From: Stentor roeselii | Taxonomy: Eukaryota > Ciliophora > Heterotrichea > Heterotrichida > Stentoridae | Length of the DNA: 64,000 bases | NCBI GenBank assembly: GCA_006503475.1 | Contig: RSEH01000031.1 | Location: forward strand, 1-64,000 | Direction: 5' to 3' | Shown here: positions 13,901-24,609 of the stretch, piece by piece | Position numbering within the stretch: the stretch's first letter is position 1 | Layout of the letters: each line of letters starts with the position of its first letter | Notes under the pieces: model-generated | Seen by the model: the letters and a program-made list of their open reading frames with translations, nothing else | Database searches by the model: none | Told to the model about the DNA's origin: nothing | Position numbers and translations under genes: made by a program

Positions 13901-16900
13901 TGGAATTGGCTGCTCCAGCTGCTTAAAAGGCTGTAAGAAGTGCAGTAATTTAGAAATCTGTGAAGAATGTTTAAACGGCTTCACCAAACTTGAAAATAAA
14001 TGCTTGTGCGCTGATGATAAAATTATTATAAATAATAAATGTATCTGTAAACCAGGCTACCAGTCTCTTGATAATAATAACTGCTCATTGTGTATCAGAT
14101 GGATGCAAAAAAGAGATTTTAATATAAAATTGATTGAAAATTACAATGCTATTCAAATAGATATAAATTCATCACTTGAGATAAATCAAAATGAAAAACA
14201 ATTCAGAGAATACATTATTAATAAAGATATCTTAGGAGAAGATTTTACTATAATTAAATTTCAAAATACTTTCAAAATTTCACTAGGAAAAAATAACAAA
14301 GTTTTCAGTAATGATTTAGAATTAAATCTGTCTAATTTTTATGCTAATAACAATATTTGTGGATTTCGTGCTGTTGTTAATAGTGAGAAAATATCATTTA
14401 TTACTGAGAAGGAAAAACCTCGTCCTGAAGCAGTGATATTTCAAAATTTACTCTCTGATAAGATTTGTGATGAAGAAAAAATTTATTCTTTTGATGGAAA
14501 AAATTCTAGAGGAAACTTCCAAAATGAGTTAATTTATGAGTTTCAAGTTTTTGATAAATTCGATCGTAAGAATAAACTTTATGATTCTAATGATTCTGTT
14601 ATTTCATTTAAAATTGATAATTCCTTTGAAATAAAATCAATAATAGTTGTGCTTAAAGTGAAAACCTATTTCGGAACCGAGCATTCGTCTGAAATATCTG
14701 TGGATATCAATAATTCTCAAAAATTGTTCACCGAAATAGGTGCATATTACAGTTGTTGGTATTCAATTGACTGCCAAATCATGGTTGATAATCTTATTTT
14801 CTGCAAAAAATTCAATGATCTTTCATATCATTGGGAAATTCTCTTGGGAAACGAAATTAAGTTATCAAGAAACACACCTCTGCTGACAATCGAATCAAAA
14901 AGTTTAAAACCAGAAAAATACATATTTAAATTAACGATCTCAACCAAAGAAGAACAGCTGTCAGTTTCTCAAGGCCAAATCGAAATAATACCTGATAAAC
15001 CTCAAGTCTTTATAGATAGACTTCCTGGTTCAATCTCAAGAAAGTTCGATTTAACTTTAACAGCCAAAGAAAAATCCTCAAGTTCAAATTTCCGATTTTT
15101 AAAAGAGTCAGATTCGAGCGGAGGGTTATTTTTAGACTGGAAATGCAAAATACCCAATTCCGAGAACAACATTTGGTCAAATTGTTTCACGACAAATGAA
15201 GATATAAAAAACATAACAATTTCAAAAGAATCATTAAAAGACCATGAAAGTATTTCAGTAAGACTGGAAGCTACTTCAAATGAACTTTCATCTTTTATTT
15301 ATTTTAATGCAAGTATCATTGATCAAGAAGTCCCTTCAGTAAAATTCAAAATAATAACAACTGGAAACCCCGAGAAGTTCCCCAGAAGTTCTTCAACAAT
15401 AATCGAAGCAATTTCAGAAAGTTCTGAAAATCTCTCTTGTAAATTTTCAATAAACATTACAAATAAATCACCTGCGATAACAGGTTGCCAAATAGAAATA
15501 AACCCTTTAGAACTAGACATGAAAAGTGGAATGAACTATCAATTAAACTTAAAAGTTTTAGAATTTGATTTTTATTACTCTTTTAAAATCAATACTCCAC
15601 CACAACATGGAAGTTTCTTTGTCGACCCTCCTGAAGGAAAAGAATTTGAAACGATTTTTGTTTTTATAGCAAAAGATTGGTTTGATGATCAAGAAGACCT
15701 TCCTTTAAGGTACAGTTTCACTTATGGAGATGAAAGTAATCCTGCCATCTTACGCATGAGTCAAGCTGACAGGTATTCTACGAAACTGGCCTGTGTTGAA
15801 AGACCGAAAGTTTTATGCAGAGTTTATGACTCTCTTGACGATTTCACAGAAATCGCTGGGGAGTTGAAGGTAAAGAAACAGAAGGATTTAACAGAGATTA
15901 TTCAACAAAACTTGGAAAAAATCGAACCTCCGACTAGTATTCCAGCCGTTATTTTTAATGTTTTGGCTGCGACTTTAATGAAAAATGAGTACCAAGGACT
16001 GTATCAAGAGATATTTAACAAGTCCACCAGGCATTTAAATGATTTTATTGATATTAGTTCACCTTCTGATGCTTTTATAAGCCAGTCTGTCAATATCATG
16101 AAAGTTTTAACTTCGAATCAAAACCTGATTGATCAAAATTCAAAAAATTCTGACCTAGGATTGTCTGTTACAAGAAATATTTTAAAAAATGTCGAAAACA
16201 TCGGAGTCAATAAATATCAGGCAGAAGATCTTTTAAACATTTTACAGAAATTAATTGTGATGTCTGATGAAATCGTTGTTCAAGGAGATGAAAAACTTTT
16301 GGAATTTACTACGACCAGCAGCAAAATCACTACTTTAATCATGAGAAGATTTCAATATGTTTCAGAAACAAAAGTTTCATCAAAAGACAAAAAAACCAGC
16401 TCAAAAATAAGTGTTGAAAAAATTGGAAACCTTCAAAATTTTAAGTCAAAAAATAAGGGATCTTTATACAACATAGAAAGTGTTTTATTAGAAAATTCTG
16501 ATAAAAACAGCTTAATTGGAATTGTTCATACTTCGATTCAATCTAAACCTTCAGAAAAATCAAATCATCAGCTTATATCTTTAAGTCTTTATGAAAACTC
16601 TGAACAATATCAGGAAAACCCGATAAAGCCAATTGAAATCGATGTGGTTATTGAAATTCCTGTTAATTTTTCATCAAAAGATGCAACAAAAGGGAAATGT
16701 CTGTATTTTGATGAAATTTCGAAAGAATGGAGCAACAAAGGATGTAAAAAATTGACTGGAGGTAAAGATTCTGCTTTTTGCTCTTGTAACCATTTGACCA
16801 CTTTTACCTTCGGATTTATTCAGGTTTCTCTTTCTATGAACAAAGGAGTTAAAGAGTTTACTTTAGTGACTTTGAGTCTTCCAGGATTCGTTTTGCCAGT

Positions 16901-18101
16901 TGTTTTATTTATCGCATTCATCTTCACAATGATTCGAGCAAAGATAGTAAAACAAGTTACTAATAATTTAGAAACAACTGAAACGATTAATTCCATAGAT
17001 ACGAAAAGTTTGTATAAAAATTCAAAACTTTCAGGAAAAGAAACAAAACTGAGCACTATGAACTCGTCTTCCAATCATTTGACTGGCTGGACAAGACTTT
17101 CACATCTTTCAATAGAGTCTAATTCACTGTCAGAACTATCGAATTTAGAGAGGCCAAACTATGAAGTAGAAATCTACTCAGACCAAGAAATCCTTATAAT
17201 ACAAGAAAATCCTGAACAACCTGAAATAAGGTCTCCAATTGAGTCTGAAGAAAATCAAAACTTACAACAATTGGAAGAAGAAAAGGAAATTGAAAATTAT
17301 CTTAACCAACTCGATTATCCTGAGCAAGTCAGTCTTGATAACCAAATCGAATTAGAAGAAAATTTAAATGAATACCTTTCTCATCTGGATGACCCTCAAC
17401 CGAGCCCTTCAAAAACCTCAAAAATTCAAAAAATTAGAGAAAAACTTCAAAAAGCGCTGATATTTTACAATAGCTATTGCCATACAATCCACTTGATTTT
17501 TTTAAACAGCCCAGTCCCAAATAAGTATTTCCAAATCACAAAAATTTACTTTATTTTATTCCTAGAAATTTTATTCGATGCATTATTTTTTGATTACAAA
17601 AGGAATGACAACTCAGAAAAATTAAAAAATACTTTAGAGGAAAATTTCAAAAGTTTTAATGTGATTACTGTTCTGTTCACTGCTGCCTTGATACTAATTG
17701 CCAAGTTAATTTTGTACATCATAGAAATTGTTCCAGTAAAAGGTAAGATTAAGTTTCGGTTTATTATTCTTCCTTTTGTGTTTGTCTTGCTTTATGGGTA
17801 CTTTCTTTATGAAGTTTCATGTCTTTCAACGGCTTTTGGCAAAGAAGTTAGCAGGGCCTGGCTTATCTGTTGTTTGATCAGCATCGCTACTGAACTCACT
17901 ATTTTTGAACCTCTTGCAAGTATGGCTGCTTTTTTTATCAGGGAAAAAGTCAAAAAAACTCAGGCTTTTAAAAGAATCAGCAGACTTAAAATTTTTTGGA
18001 GAGTTTTTAGATGTGATAATTGTAAAAAGTGCCAAGACTGCAGAAATGAAGGGGATTGTGTGGCTTGTCAAAATTGTGAGATTTGCTCTCAAGGAAGTTA
18101 G
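4944..18101 (+). CDS. Giant polycystin-1-like surface protein: tandem Ig-like repeats, Cys-rich module, REJ, GPS, 5 TM
   Basis: Six exons joined by five 15-nt phase-0 introns give 4360 aa in one constant frame; each intron ends in an in-frame TAG. Residues 1-20 are a signal peptide (MRALGCFFALVLHTYICESR). Residues about 130-2890 are tandem units of about 204 aa, most carrying an ILSSGxFxI strand and a GDDxxxY turn. Residues about 2890-3027 are a Cys-rich, EGF/furin-like module (CKKC, CEEC). A REJ module follows; its end shows the family signature near NTPPQHGSF and DLPLRYSF. A GPS motif at about 3890-3935 ends CSCNHLTTF, with the HL/T cleavage triplet intact. Membrane segments lie near 3955, 4175, 4215, 4250 and 4285, and the tail is Cys-rich (CKKCQDC). 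The last TM resembles polycystin-1 TM5. The PLAT domain and the TM6-11 channel part are absent. Likely a ciliary or cell-surface adhesion or mechanosensory receptor; that role is inferred from the family. Confidence 0.9.
5931..5945 (+). other. 15-nt intron 1 of the giant gene
   Basis: GTAATTCTTATTTAG, phase 0, after codon 329. The in-frame TAG would stop translation if retained; removal keeps the frame open. A is at position 10. Confidence 0.93.
6570..6584 (+). other. 15-nt intron 2 of the giant gene
   Basis: GTAAAATTTAAATAG, phase 0, after codon 537. Removal joins coding sequence that continues the repeat pattern. A is at position 10. Confidence 0.93.
7779..7793 (+). other. 15-nt intron 3 of the giant gene
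   Basis: GTAATTTTTATTTAG, phase 0, after codon 935. It differs from intron 4 at one base, and both are followed by a CCT codon. Confidence 0.93.
8406..8420 (+). other. 15-nt intron 4 of the giant gene
   Basis: GTAATTTTTACTTAG, phase 0, after codon 1139. It lies one repeat unit (204 codons) after intron 3. Confidence 0.93.
9657..9671 (+). other. 15-nt intron 5 of the giant gene
   Basis: GTAAAAATTATTTAG, phase 0, after codon 1551. It lies two repeat units (412 codons) after intron 4. No later unit shows an intron with an in-frame stop. Confidence 0.93.
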
Positions 18102-19191
18102 TTAAGATTAAAAGTATTAAAAATAGATTGGTTAGGTTTTATTTAAACGATTGAGAATGTTTGTTTAGTCATCATATTCAATGATTGAAGAATAATATCA
18201 TATATGATGACCTGAATTATTTAATTGAGATTCAGATGTATAAATAAACTCATGGAATTTTAACAAATATATTTTATTAAAAGAGTTTTAATGAATTACT
18301 TCAACAGATAATTTTAGTGAATGTTTATTTTCATTATTCGGAAACTATATTTTTTAAATTGATGACTATTAATAAGTTTAGTTAATTTTTCATCTTAGAT
18401 CTAAAATAAACTGGGGAAATATTATTTGAGTTTATCCAGATTTTTCAATAGAATATTCTTGATGCATTGTAAGATTGAAATTTACAATACCGCTTATGTC
18501 AATTATATAAAATATAAATTTTGATATCCATCTCTCAATACTCTGATAAAAATCGCACTTGGCTTTTTTATATATCAAATCATTCTGATTTGGATTTTTT
18601 CAATCAAATTTAACGATAGACTCTATGTACAAAGTAAAATATAAAATGGTTAAGCTTCTGAATTATTAAAATATTAAATATTTATATATTAATTACTTGA
18701 AGGATTAGTAGAATTTCAAAGAATATTGTAAATTTCATTGGAGTTTCAATATAAAATTTAAATTCAAAATATATCTTCCAAAAATCTACTCAATTAGCAT
18801 AACTAGTATTATTATCTCTCAATTATCAACGAGAAGGAATATCAAATCATAACTTAAGTTTTATTTATTATCATTTTGTGAATCGGTGTATTTGGTTAAT
18901 AATCTCTAATTACTCACGAACAGCAATTTTTATCAATTAGCAAAAATTTCAAATTACTAAAATTTCACGAAGTTTAAATTCTGTGTTTTATTTTAACATC
19001 TAATAAATGGACTCTATCGATTAATCACGAATATAAGCATCTTATTAAAGTCATAGTTGTTATTTATGGTCCTAAGAATAAAATTTCTGATTAACTTTCG
19101 GTAAAACAAATCAAAACTTTGAGGAATTATAAGGTTGAGAATAATTTGAATTTAGAGAAGCTAAGCTAATCAAATAGTCTAGTTATGTATT
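18102..19191. other. AT-rich convergent intergenic region
   Basis: About 1.1 kb between the 3' ends of the giant gene and the next WD40 gene. It is AT-rich throughout. I see no gene, tRNA or clear repeat in it. Confidence 0.5.
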
Positions 19192-21183
19192 CTAGTCTAA
19201 TCTATTGGAATAACTAAGAGATGATAAAACCAAAAATTTATTTGGGTATCTCTTCTTTACATCAGCATCTCCTACTTTATTCCCGCGCAACTTTTGAATA
19301 TTTCTTTCAGCATCTACCAAAGTGAACTCCGAAGCATTATTCCTTCCAATAACATTTTCTCCATCAGCACTCATATAAATTTGGTTAGTAGAAGGAAAAT
19401 TCGAAACCTTTATTAAAGTTTGATAATCTCTCAAAATATAAACATTTGAACTTAAATCAATAAATACAAATTTTTGCATTGATTCAATAAACTGACCTGC
19501 TATGACTTTTGAAAGATGAGTGAACATAACATTTATTTCTGGATTACTTACAATATAAAATTGAGTAAATGTTGAGTAAGCAATTGTTTTCAAGTCTTTT
19601 GTGCCTCTAACAAAATACAAAAATTCCGAAGTAAAAGATTTTTTCCAAATTTCAATAAGAGAAGGTGTTTGTAACAAGTGCATTGTTCCTTTCGATGATC
19701 CGCATAGAATTTTAGACCCAATAAAATAAAAGCATTCGATACTATCCAACATTTTTTTCGAGTTCAGCTCAGAATTGGATTTCAAGCAGTAAAGGCTGAC
19801 TTCTCCCCATCCATAAACCAAAAGTTGGTATTTTATTGAAATAGCCAAACAGAATTTATAAAATATCTTCATATTAGTTTTTTTCACAATTTTATTAGAT
19901 TTTTCTTCACACAAAACTATTTTAGAAGAACTTCCGCTGATATAAAGTTTTGAATCTAGAATTTTCACACAGTTTAAAAATAATTCATCTAATTTATAAA
20001 TATTCAGCAATTCGAATGTTTGCACATGCCAGAGAAATACACAAAAATCATTAGAAGCACTCGCAAATGTTTGACTTGTTTTAGAAATATCGATAAAATT
20101 CACTGCTTTCGAATGACCTTCTAAATTTTTAATAGTTTCAAACAGTTTCAAATCAAAGATCTCGATAATCCCTGTATGTGCTCCAATTATTAAAATGTTA
20201 AAATTTTCTATCAAAGCGCAACATTTGATCTTATTTTTGGTAATTTTTTTTATTTTTCTTGACTTAGAGTTGAAATCGTATTTTATTAAAGACCCACCAT
20301 ATGAAAATATTGATATACTTTGAAGATCAGGGGCAAAATAGAAGTTTTTGAAGGAATAATATTTGACTTGAATTTGGAGCATCAGGGTTTTTTGCCTAAT
20401 ATTCCAGAATTTTAAACTATAGTCCTCAGAAGCACTGACTAAATATTTTTTATTCAAGTGTTTTACAAGGGTAACATGTCCAGAATGCCCATGAAAGCAA
20501 GTTTTTAACTTAAAAGTGCGTAAGTTCCACAGACAAATTGTTTTATCTGATGAGGCAGAAACAGCGAAGATCGAGAAAGAATCAGTAGAGTTTATCTTTG
20601 ATTTATGGAAAGGAAGAGACTTTTTTATGTTTAGACTAATTCGGTCCCAAATCCTCAGCACACCATCTTCACCTCCACTTATTAAGAACTTTTTATCCTC
20701 TGTGAAAGAAATACTTAAAATTGAACCTGTATGATTTTTTTGGAAGATTTTGAATGAGTTTTTTATGTTCTCTTTTAAATTCATTAGTTTTGAAATTTCT
20801 TTGAAAATTGGAAGGTTAAAATATTTTCTGATGGCTTTTTCAAGGCTTGAAGTTTGAAGAGGCTGTGAATTTGAGTTTTTTGGAAATTTTTTAGTTTTGA
20901 CCTGAAGGAGTTTTATTAAATTTAAGCCTGATTCAGCTGATTTTGACAGGATTTTTGATGAAAGATATTCTGACTTCTTCAAGATGAAATTTCTAGAAGA
21001 GTTAATTTGATCAAAAATGATTGAATTGATTTCGAAAGCTGGCGATTTCTTGGATGATTGAGTAAATTTTGTAATTTTGTGATCATTTTCTTGCCTTAAA
21101 TGTTCTTTCAGATCACTTGAGTAAATTAAATCCTCTTGACAGGTGCAGAGGTATTTTTTTACCTTAAGAATCAGATTATCCAT
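19192..21183 (-). CDS. WD40 repeat protein with N-terminal C2H2-like motif, intact paralogue
   Basis: A single uninterrupted frame of 663 aa from an ATG at 21181-21183. Residues about 9-35 carry a C-x-C ... SDLKEHL ... H pattern (YLCTCQ, then LKEHLRQENDH), a possible small zinc-binding element. A basic helical linker runs to about 150. From about residue 150 come WD40 blades (ISGGEDGVLRIWD, VSASSDKTICLWN, VSASEDYSLKFWN, ASASNDFCVFLW), then weaker blades, consistent with a seven-blade or double propeller. Layout and sequence match the gene at 1796-3645, which has a broken N-terminal frame, so this copy shows what the intact protein looks like. A scaffold role is likely from the fold; partner and location are unknown. 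Confidence 0.85.
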   Translation of the reverse strand: MDNLILKVKKYLCTCQEDLIYSSDLKEHLRQENDHKITKFTQSSKKSPAFEINSIIFDQINSSRNFILKKSEYLSSKILSKSAESGLNLIKLLQVKTKKFPKNSNSQPLQTSSLEKAIRKYFNLPIFKEISKLMNLKENIKNSFKIFQKNHTGSILSISFTEDKKFLISGGEDGVLRIWDRISLNIKKSLPFHKSKINSTDSFSIFAVSASSDKTICLWNLRTFKLKTCFHGHSGHVTLVKHLNKKYLVSASEDYSLKFWNIRQKTLMLQIQVKYYSFKNFYFAPDLQSISIFSYGGSLIKYDFNSKSRKIKKITKNKIKCCALIENFNILIIGAHTGIIEIFDLKLFETIKNLEGHSKAVNFIDISKTSQTFASASNDFCVFLWHVQTFELLNIYKLDELFLNCVKILDSKLYISGSSSKIVLCEEKSNKIVKKTNMKIFYKFCLAISIKYQLLVYGWGEVSLYCLKSNSELNSKKMLDSIECFYFIGSKILCGSSKGTMHLLQTPSLIEIWKKSFTSEFLYFVRGTKDLKTIAYSTFTQFYIVSNPEINVMFTHLSKVIAGQFIESMQKFVFIDLSSNVYILRDYQTLIKVSNFPSTNQIYMSADGENVIGRNNASEFTLVDAERNIQKLRGNKVGDADVKKRYPNKFLVLSSLSYSNRLD

Positions 21184-22485
21184 ACTATTATATTAGAATT
21201 TAAGTTAAAACATTTAGCCAAACTCTAAAAATAAAGTAAGTATTCAACTGATTACTTGAAATAGTTCCTTTATAATGAAAGATTTTAAATTTTGACTATA
21301 TTCAGACATAATACCCTTTGATATTGCATTCTTTACTAATTTTTAGCATTAAATATCAACTAAAGACCCTAAATTACTAATACACTGATAGTCATTCTTA
21401 GAAACTGAGATAAAAATTATCTGGTTTGCCTTTATTATTAAAGTTGAATTTCTTATTAATCTAGATCCTTAATCAAATAATATTTGCAAGTAAAAATGAT
21501 TTATGTTTATTGGATTGGATGTATTGAGGATCATTTTCTCTAATTCAGAAAATAATCAGTAACTAATCCAAAAAATATTTATTAAAAAAACAAGTACTTA
21601 TTGTCTGATGAACTTATTATTATCCGGATGATTGACATCTTCCATCTAGTTACTAATTAACTGGGTTTGATAATAAACAAAATCAAATTTTTATTATTCA
21701 GAATATCTCAAACTTCATCAGTTTATGAGTGCAGGAGGTGAAAGACTAACTACTCTAGAAATGCAAATTATTTGGTTGAGTTTAAATATACTTGTTATGG
21801 ATTATGAGGTTACTTCAAGATATTCAAATAGTTATCTTAAGGCTTGAAGGTTAGAAAATTTTGAATGGTGCTTAAAAGATACTTGTATAAATAAGATACT
21901 AAATACATCTATTTCACTAATCTTTGATATACTGCCTCGAATTTATATGATTTCAAATAAATTATAATAAGTTTAAGGAATAGTGGATTAGTTACGAATA
22001 CAAGAATAAAAAGAGTTGATTAAAGTACTTAGGAGGATGATTTTAAATTCAAAAAGGTGCAAGAGGATGAAGCAGCCAATAATCTAGAAGATAAATTAGA
22101 ATAAACTTAACTAATATAACTATTGTGGTATTTTTCATAAAATTTATATGCACCATTTCAAAACACATGATTGAATCAATAATAAAAAAAGTTCCTTTAA
22201 GAGTTCCTTAACAGCGATTCACCGGAAATATATATTAACTTATAAACAATCAACTTAGATAATTTTAGTCTAGATGATTAAGTAAGAAATAATATATCGC
22301 AACATTTGAACATTCTTGAACTATATATCACAACAGAAAAACACAATTTATCGACTCTGTCGTTATCAACCTCTTAGCAGAATCCAGGTTGAGGTGCTGA
22401 AGGCTACCTTTGTAAAGATTCATTATTATTATAATTTATTTATATCTTAAATATGATTTTATATAATTGAAGAGTAATAAAAATT
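21184..22485. other. AT-rich intergenic region
   Basis: About 1.3 kb upstream of the minus-strand WD40 gene. No open frame of useful length. A less AT-rich stretch at about 22355-22415 could belong to a small RNA, but I find no recognisable fold or box and do not call one. Confidence 0.4.
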
Positions 22486-22557
22486 GTCTAAGGCCAGGAT
22501 TCGAACCTGGGTTACCTGATCCGAAGTGCAGGCGTACTACCGCTATACTACCTCAGA
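22486..22557 (-). tRNA. tRNA-like gene, copy A (anticodon loop matches Arg-TCG, anticodon arm abnormal)
   Basis: Read on the minus strand: acceptor TCTGAGG pairs with CCTTAGA (one G-T), the D arm has AGCGGTAG, and the T arm is a perfect CCAGG-TTCGAAT-CCTGG. The transcript would run into a T5 tract (AATTTTTATT), as expected of a Pol III terminator. The anticodon arm is CCTGCACTTCGGATCAGG, one base longer than a 5-7-5 arm. Leaving out one C gives a perfect CCTGA/TCAGG stem and the loop CTTCGGA, which is the usual tRNA-Arg(TCG) loop. It may be a working tRNA with a bulge, or a recent pseudogene. Confidence 0.55.
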
Positions 22558-22596
22558 TATTTAGAAGTATTTAATAAAAAGGATATTTAAAAAATT

Positions 22597-22668
22597 GCTC
22601 AAGATCAGGATTCGAACTTAGGTTTCTTGACTCGAAGTGCGGATTACTTCCGCTATAAAAATTTAAAT
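22597..22668 (-). pseudogene. Decayed tRNA-like copy B
   Basis: It shares the TTCGAA-TCCTG T-arm core, a CACTTCG anticodon region and an AGCGGAAGTA D region with copy A about 110 bp away, in the same orientation. The T stem and anticodon stem are mispaired and the 5' acceptor is lost, so it is a dead copy. Confidence 0.55.
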
Positions 22669-22834
22669 ATTTTAGCAATCAATTGCTGACAAATTTTTTC
22701 TACAGATACTCTACCAACAACTCTATAGAATCATGATTTTAGATTAACTTTGAAAAGATTAATTGGCTTTGATATTATAAATAATGTTTAGGTTGGAGAA
22801 GTGATTATTGATATAATTTTAAGAGTATCAAAAT

Positions 22835-22888
22835 GTGCTACGAGTCCAGGATGCCAAATTGTGCTACCTGATTGAAATTCCAGGTTAA
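22835..22888 (-). pseudogene. Badly decayed tRNA-like copy C
   Basis: Only pieces remain (gagtccaggatgcca, then acctgattgaaattccaggt) in the same order and strand as the neighbouring copies. The T arm is broken and the D arm is unrecognisable. Confidence 0.35.
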
Positions 22889-22990
22889 TGTTTTTTGGTT
22901 AAGATTGAGAGGACAAATTATTATTGATTAATAATAGTTATTTAGGGTATGAGGAGTGATTATTGCTATTCTTAATGATTATAAAATAAT

Positions 22991-23062
22991 GTCCGAGACC
23001 AGGATTCGAACCTGGATTACCTGATTGGAAACGCAGGTGTACTACCTTTATACTATCTCAGA
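22991..23062 (-). tRNA. tRNA-like gene, copy D (loop reads TCC or CCA)
   Basis: On the minus strand, acceptor TCTGAGA pairs with TCTCGGA (one T-G). The D arm contains AAAGGTAG between GTA and TAC, and the T arm is a perfect CCAGG-TTCGAAT-CCTGG. A T4 tract follows. The anticodon arm CCTGCGTTTCCAATCAGG has the same extra-base length as copy A. If one C is bulged, the loop is TTTCCAA, giving TCC (Gly); other alignments would read CCA (Trp). The identity is therefore open. Confidence 0.5.
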
Positions 23063-23116
23063 TATTAATCAAATATTGAATGAATAATATAACCTTAAAT
23101 TAAGGTTGTTAAAGTA

Positions 23117-23190
23117 TTGCCGAGTAAAGATTAGAACCTGTGTTTCTCAATTTGAAGTACAAATTTACTTCTGCCAAAAAAACATGAGAT
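23117..23190 (-). pseudogene. Decayed tRNA-like copy E
   Basis: Same orientation and order of elements as copies A and D (gattagaacctgtg in the T arm, then tttgaagtac, then acttctgcc), but stems are broken by substitutions. It lies about 55 bp beyond copy D. Confidence 0.4.
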
Positions 23191-23634
23191 ATTTTAGCAA
23201 GAAATCACAATTACTTAAATCGTTTTTATCATCTAAAATACAATATTAATAAGAGAAATTATGTTTTGTGCAACGATATTTTTATTGAACCATAGGTTTT
23301 AGCATTGAATCATTATGTTTTATTCTTTTATTAGATCTTCAATAAGACTTATTGTTCAACTATAAGTATAAAACCTAGTAACTAATCTTCAATATGATGC
23401 GCTTTTTATAGTTTACCTCTGATTTTGCATTAATCAATAAAAATTTCTTTTCTTCATATAATTCATGAAAATATTCCAGAGAATTGCAAATAAGAATAAA
23501 AGTTAAATAATGAATAATTGAGTATTGAGCATTTAGCATAACCTTATTAGACTAATTGACTATTTATAAGTGGAACTTATCCATATATACTTGAAAGATA
23601 TATCAAGATTGACCATCTTGAAATATTCTATAAA
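23191..23634. other. AT-rich upstream region of the membrane protein gene
   Basis: About 440 bp with no gene visible; presumably the promoter of the gene starting at 23635. Confidence 0.4.
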
Positions 23635-24609
23635 ATGGAAAAATTTATACTAGTAGCCTCCTTATTACCAATTCCACTGAAGATTGGCATTTATTGTTTG
23701 TTTATGGTGATGTATTCTACGGAATTAATATTATTTCAACTTACGATTCCTCCAGGATATTATTCTTTTAAAAATAGACCTATTTATGAAAGTTTGGAAA
23801 TTGATGAAAGTCAAGAATATCATTATACCTTAGTTCAAGAAGGAATTACGAAAGACTGTGGCGATTACAAAAATTTTACATATGAGATGGAACTGATGCT
23901 AAATAATGAATACGTAACAATTCTTTGCGGATTCGCTTTTTATATGTATTATATTGTTAGTATTATTGTGATGATAATTGAAACAGTTGATGATTTTTTT
24001 TTAGGTTGTATAAAACAATCTAAAGATACAGAAAACATCATATCATGCATAAAAGAAATTTACTTTCCCATAACAAAAACAATATTAATCGTTTTGTGTT
24101 ATCCTTTTGCAAATTTTACATATGGGGAGTGTATAGAAGGGAAAGGTCAATTCTTCCTAAGATTGAGTTTTTATGCATCAGCTTTTGGGACCATTATATT
24201 TTTTAATGGATTTGTAATTTTCATGATTCTTTACTATTTACCAAAGAAAAAAATTAAATATATGCTCTTACTCGATATCTTAGGGGCCTTTGGATCACTT
24301 TTTTATTTTGCTTTTTACTACTTGGGATGTTGTTATAAAAATAGAAATTGCACCTGGTGTTGCGTATGTTGTTGCTGCACAAAAAAAAAAGGTTGTGATG
24401 TGAAATGTTCACTTTGTATTGCTGCAATCTTTATTATTAAACTTACCTGTTTGGCATCTTTCATCTTTGCATCAGTTTATTTCTATCCTGTAGAATTACA
24501 GGGTTATTTCCAAGGAATATTGGCTGGTTTTGGGATTATAAGATGTTTATTATCCTTTACGTTAAGTAGATTGCTCAAGAATTTCAAGACGAGCAGAACT
24601 AGTCCTTAG
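23635..24609 (+). CDS. Multipass membrane protein with Cys-rich loop, family not recognised
   Basis: One frame of 324 aa from ATG 23635. Hydrophobic segments suggest about seven membrane passes: residues about 8-30, 90-115, 145-163, 172-202, 207-232, 250-282 and 288-312. Between the last three lies a run of Cys pairs (CCYKNRNCTWCCVCCCC, then CDVKCSLC), which could be a palmitoylated or metal-binding loop. The segment between TM1 and TM2 (residues 35-90) is polar and carries a possible N-glycosylation site (NFT), so it may face the lumen or outside. I recognise no family and see no transporter or enzyme motif. Upstream lies the tRNA-like cluster. Coding is supported by the long open frame and the periodic hydrophobicity in AT-rich surroundings. 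Confidence 0.75.
   Translation: MEKFILVASLLPIPLKIGIYCLFMVMYSTELILFQLTIPPGYYSFKNRPIYESLEIDESQEYHYTLVQEGITKDCGDYKNFTYEMELMLNNEYVTILCGFAFYMYYIVSIIVMIIETVDDFFLGCIKQSKDTENIISCIKEIYFPITKTILIVLCYPFANFTYGECIEGKGQFFLRLSFYASAFGTIIFFNGFVIFMILYYLPKKKIKYMLLLDILGAFGSLFYFAFYYLGCCYKNRNCTWCCVCCCCTKKKGCDVKCSLCIAAIFIIKLTCLASFIFASVYFYPVELQGYFQGILAGFGIIRCLLSFTLSRLLKNFKTSRTSP

Noticed and set aside
4944-18101. Six separate genes, as the open frames suggest at first sight
   Set aside because: All six frames are in the same register, each gap is a 15-nt GT...TAG, and the sequence is open through every junction once these are removed. Only the first piece has a signal peptide.
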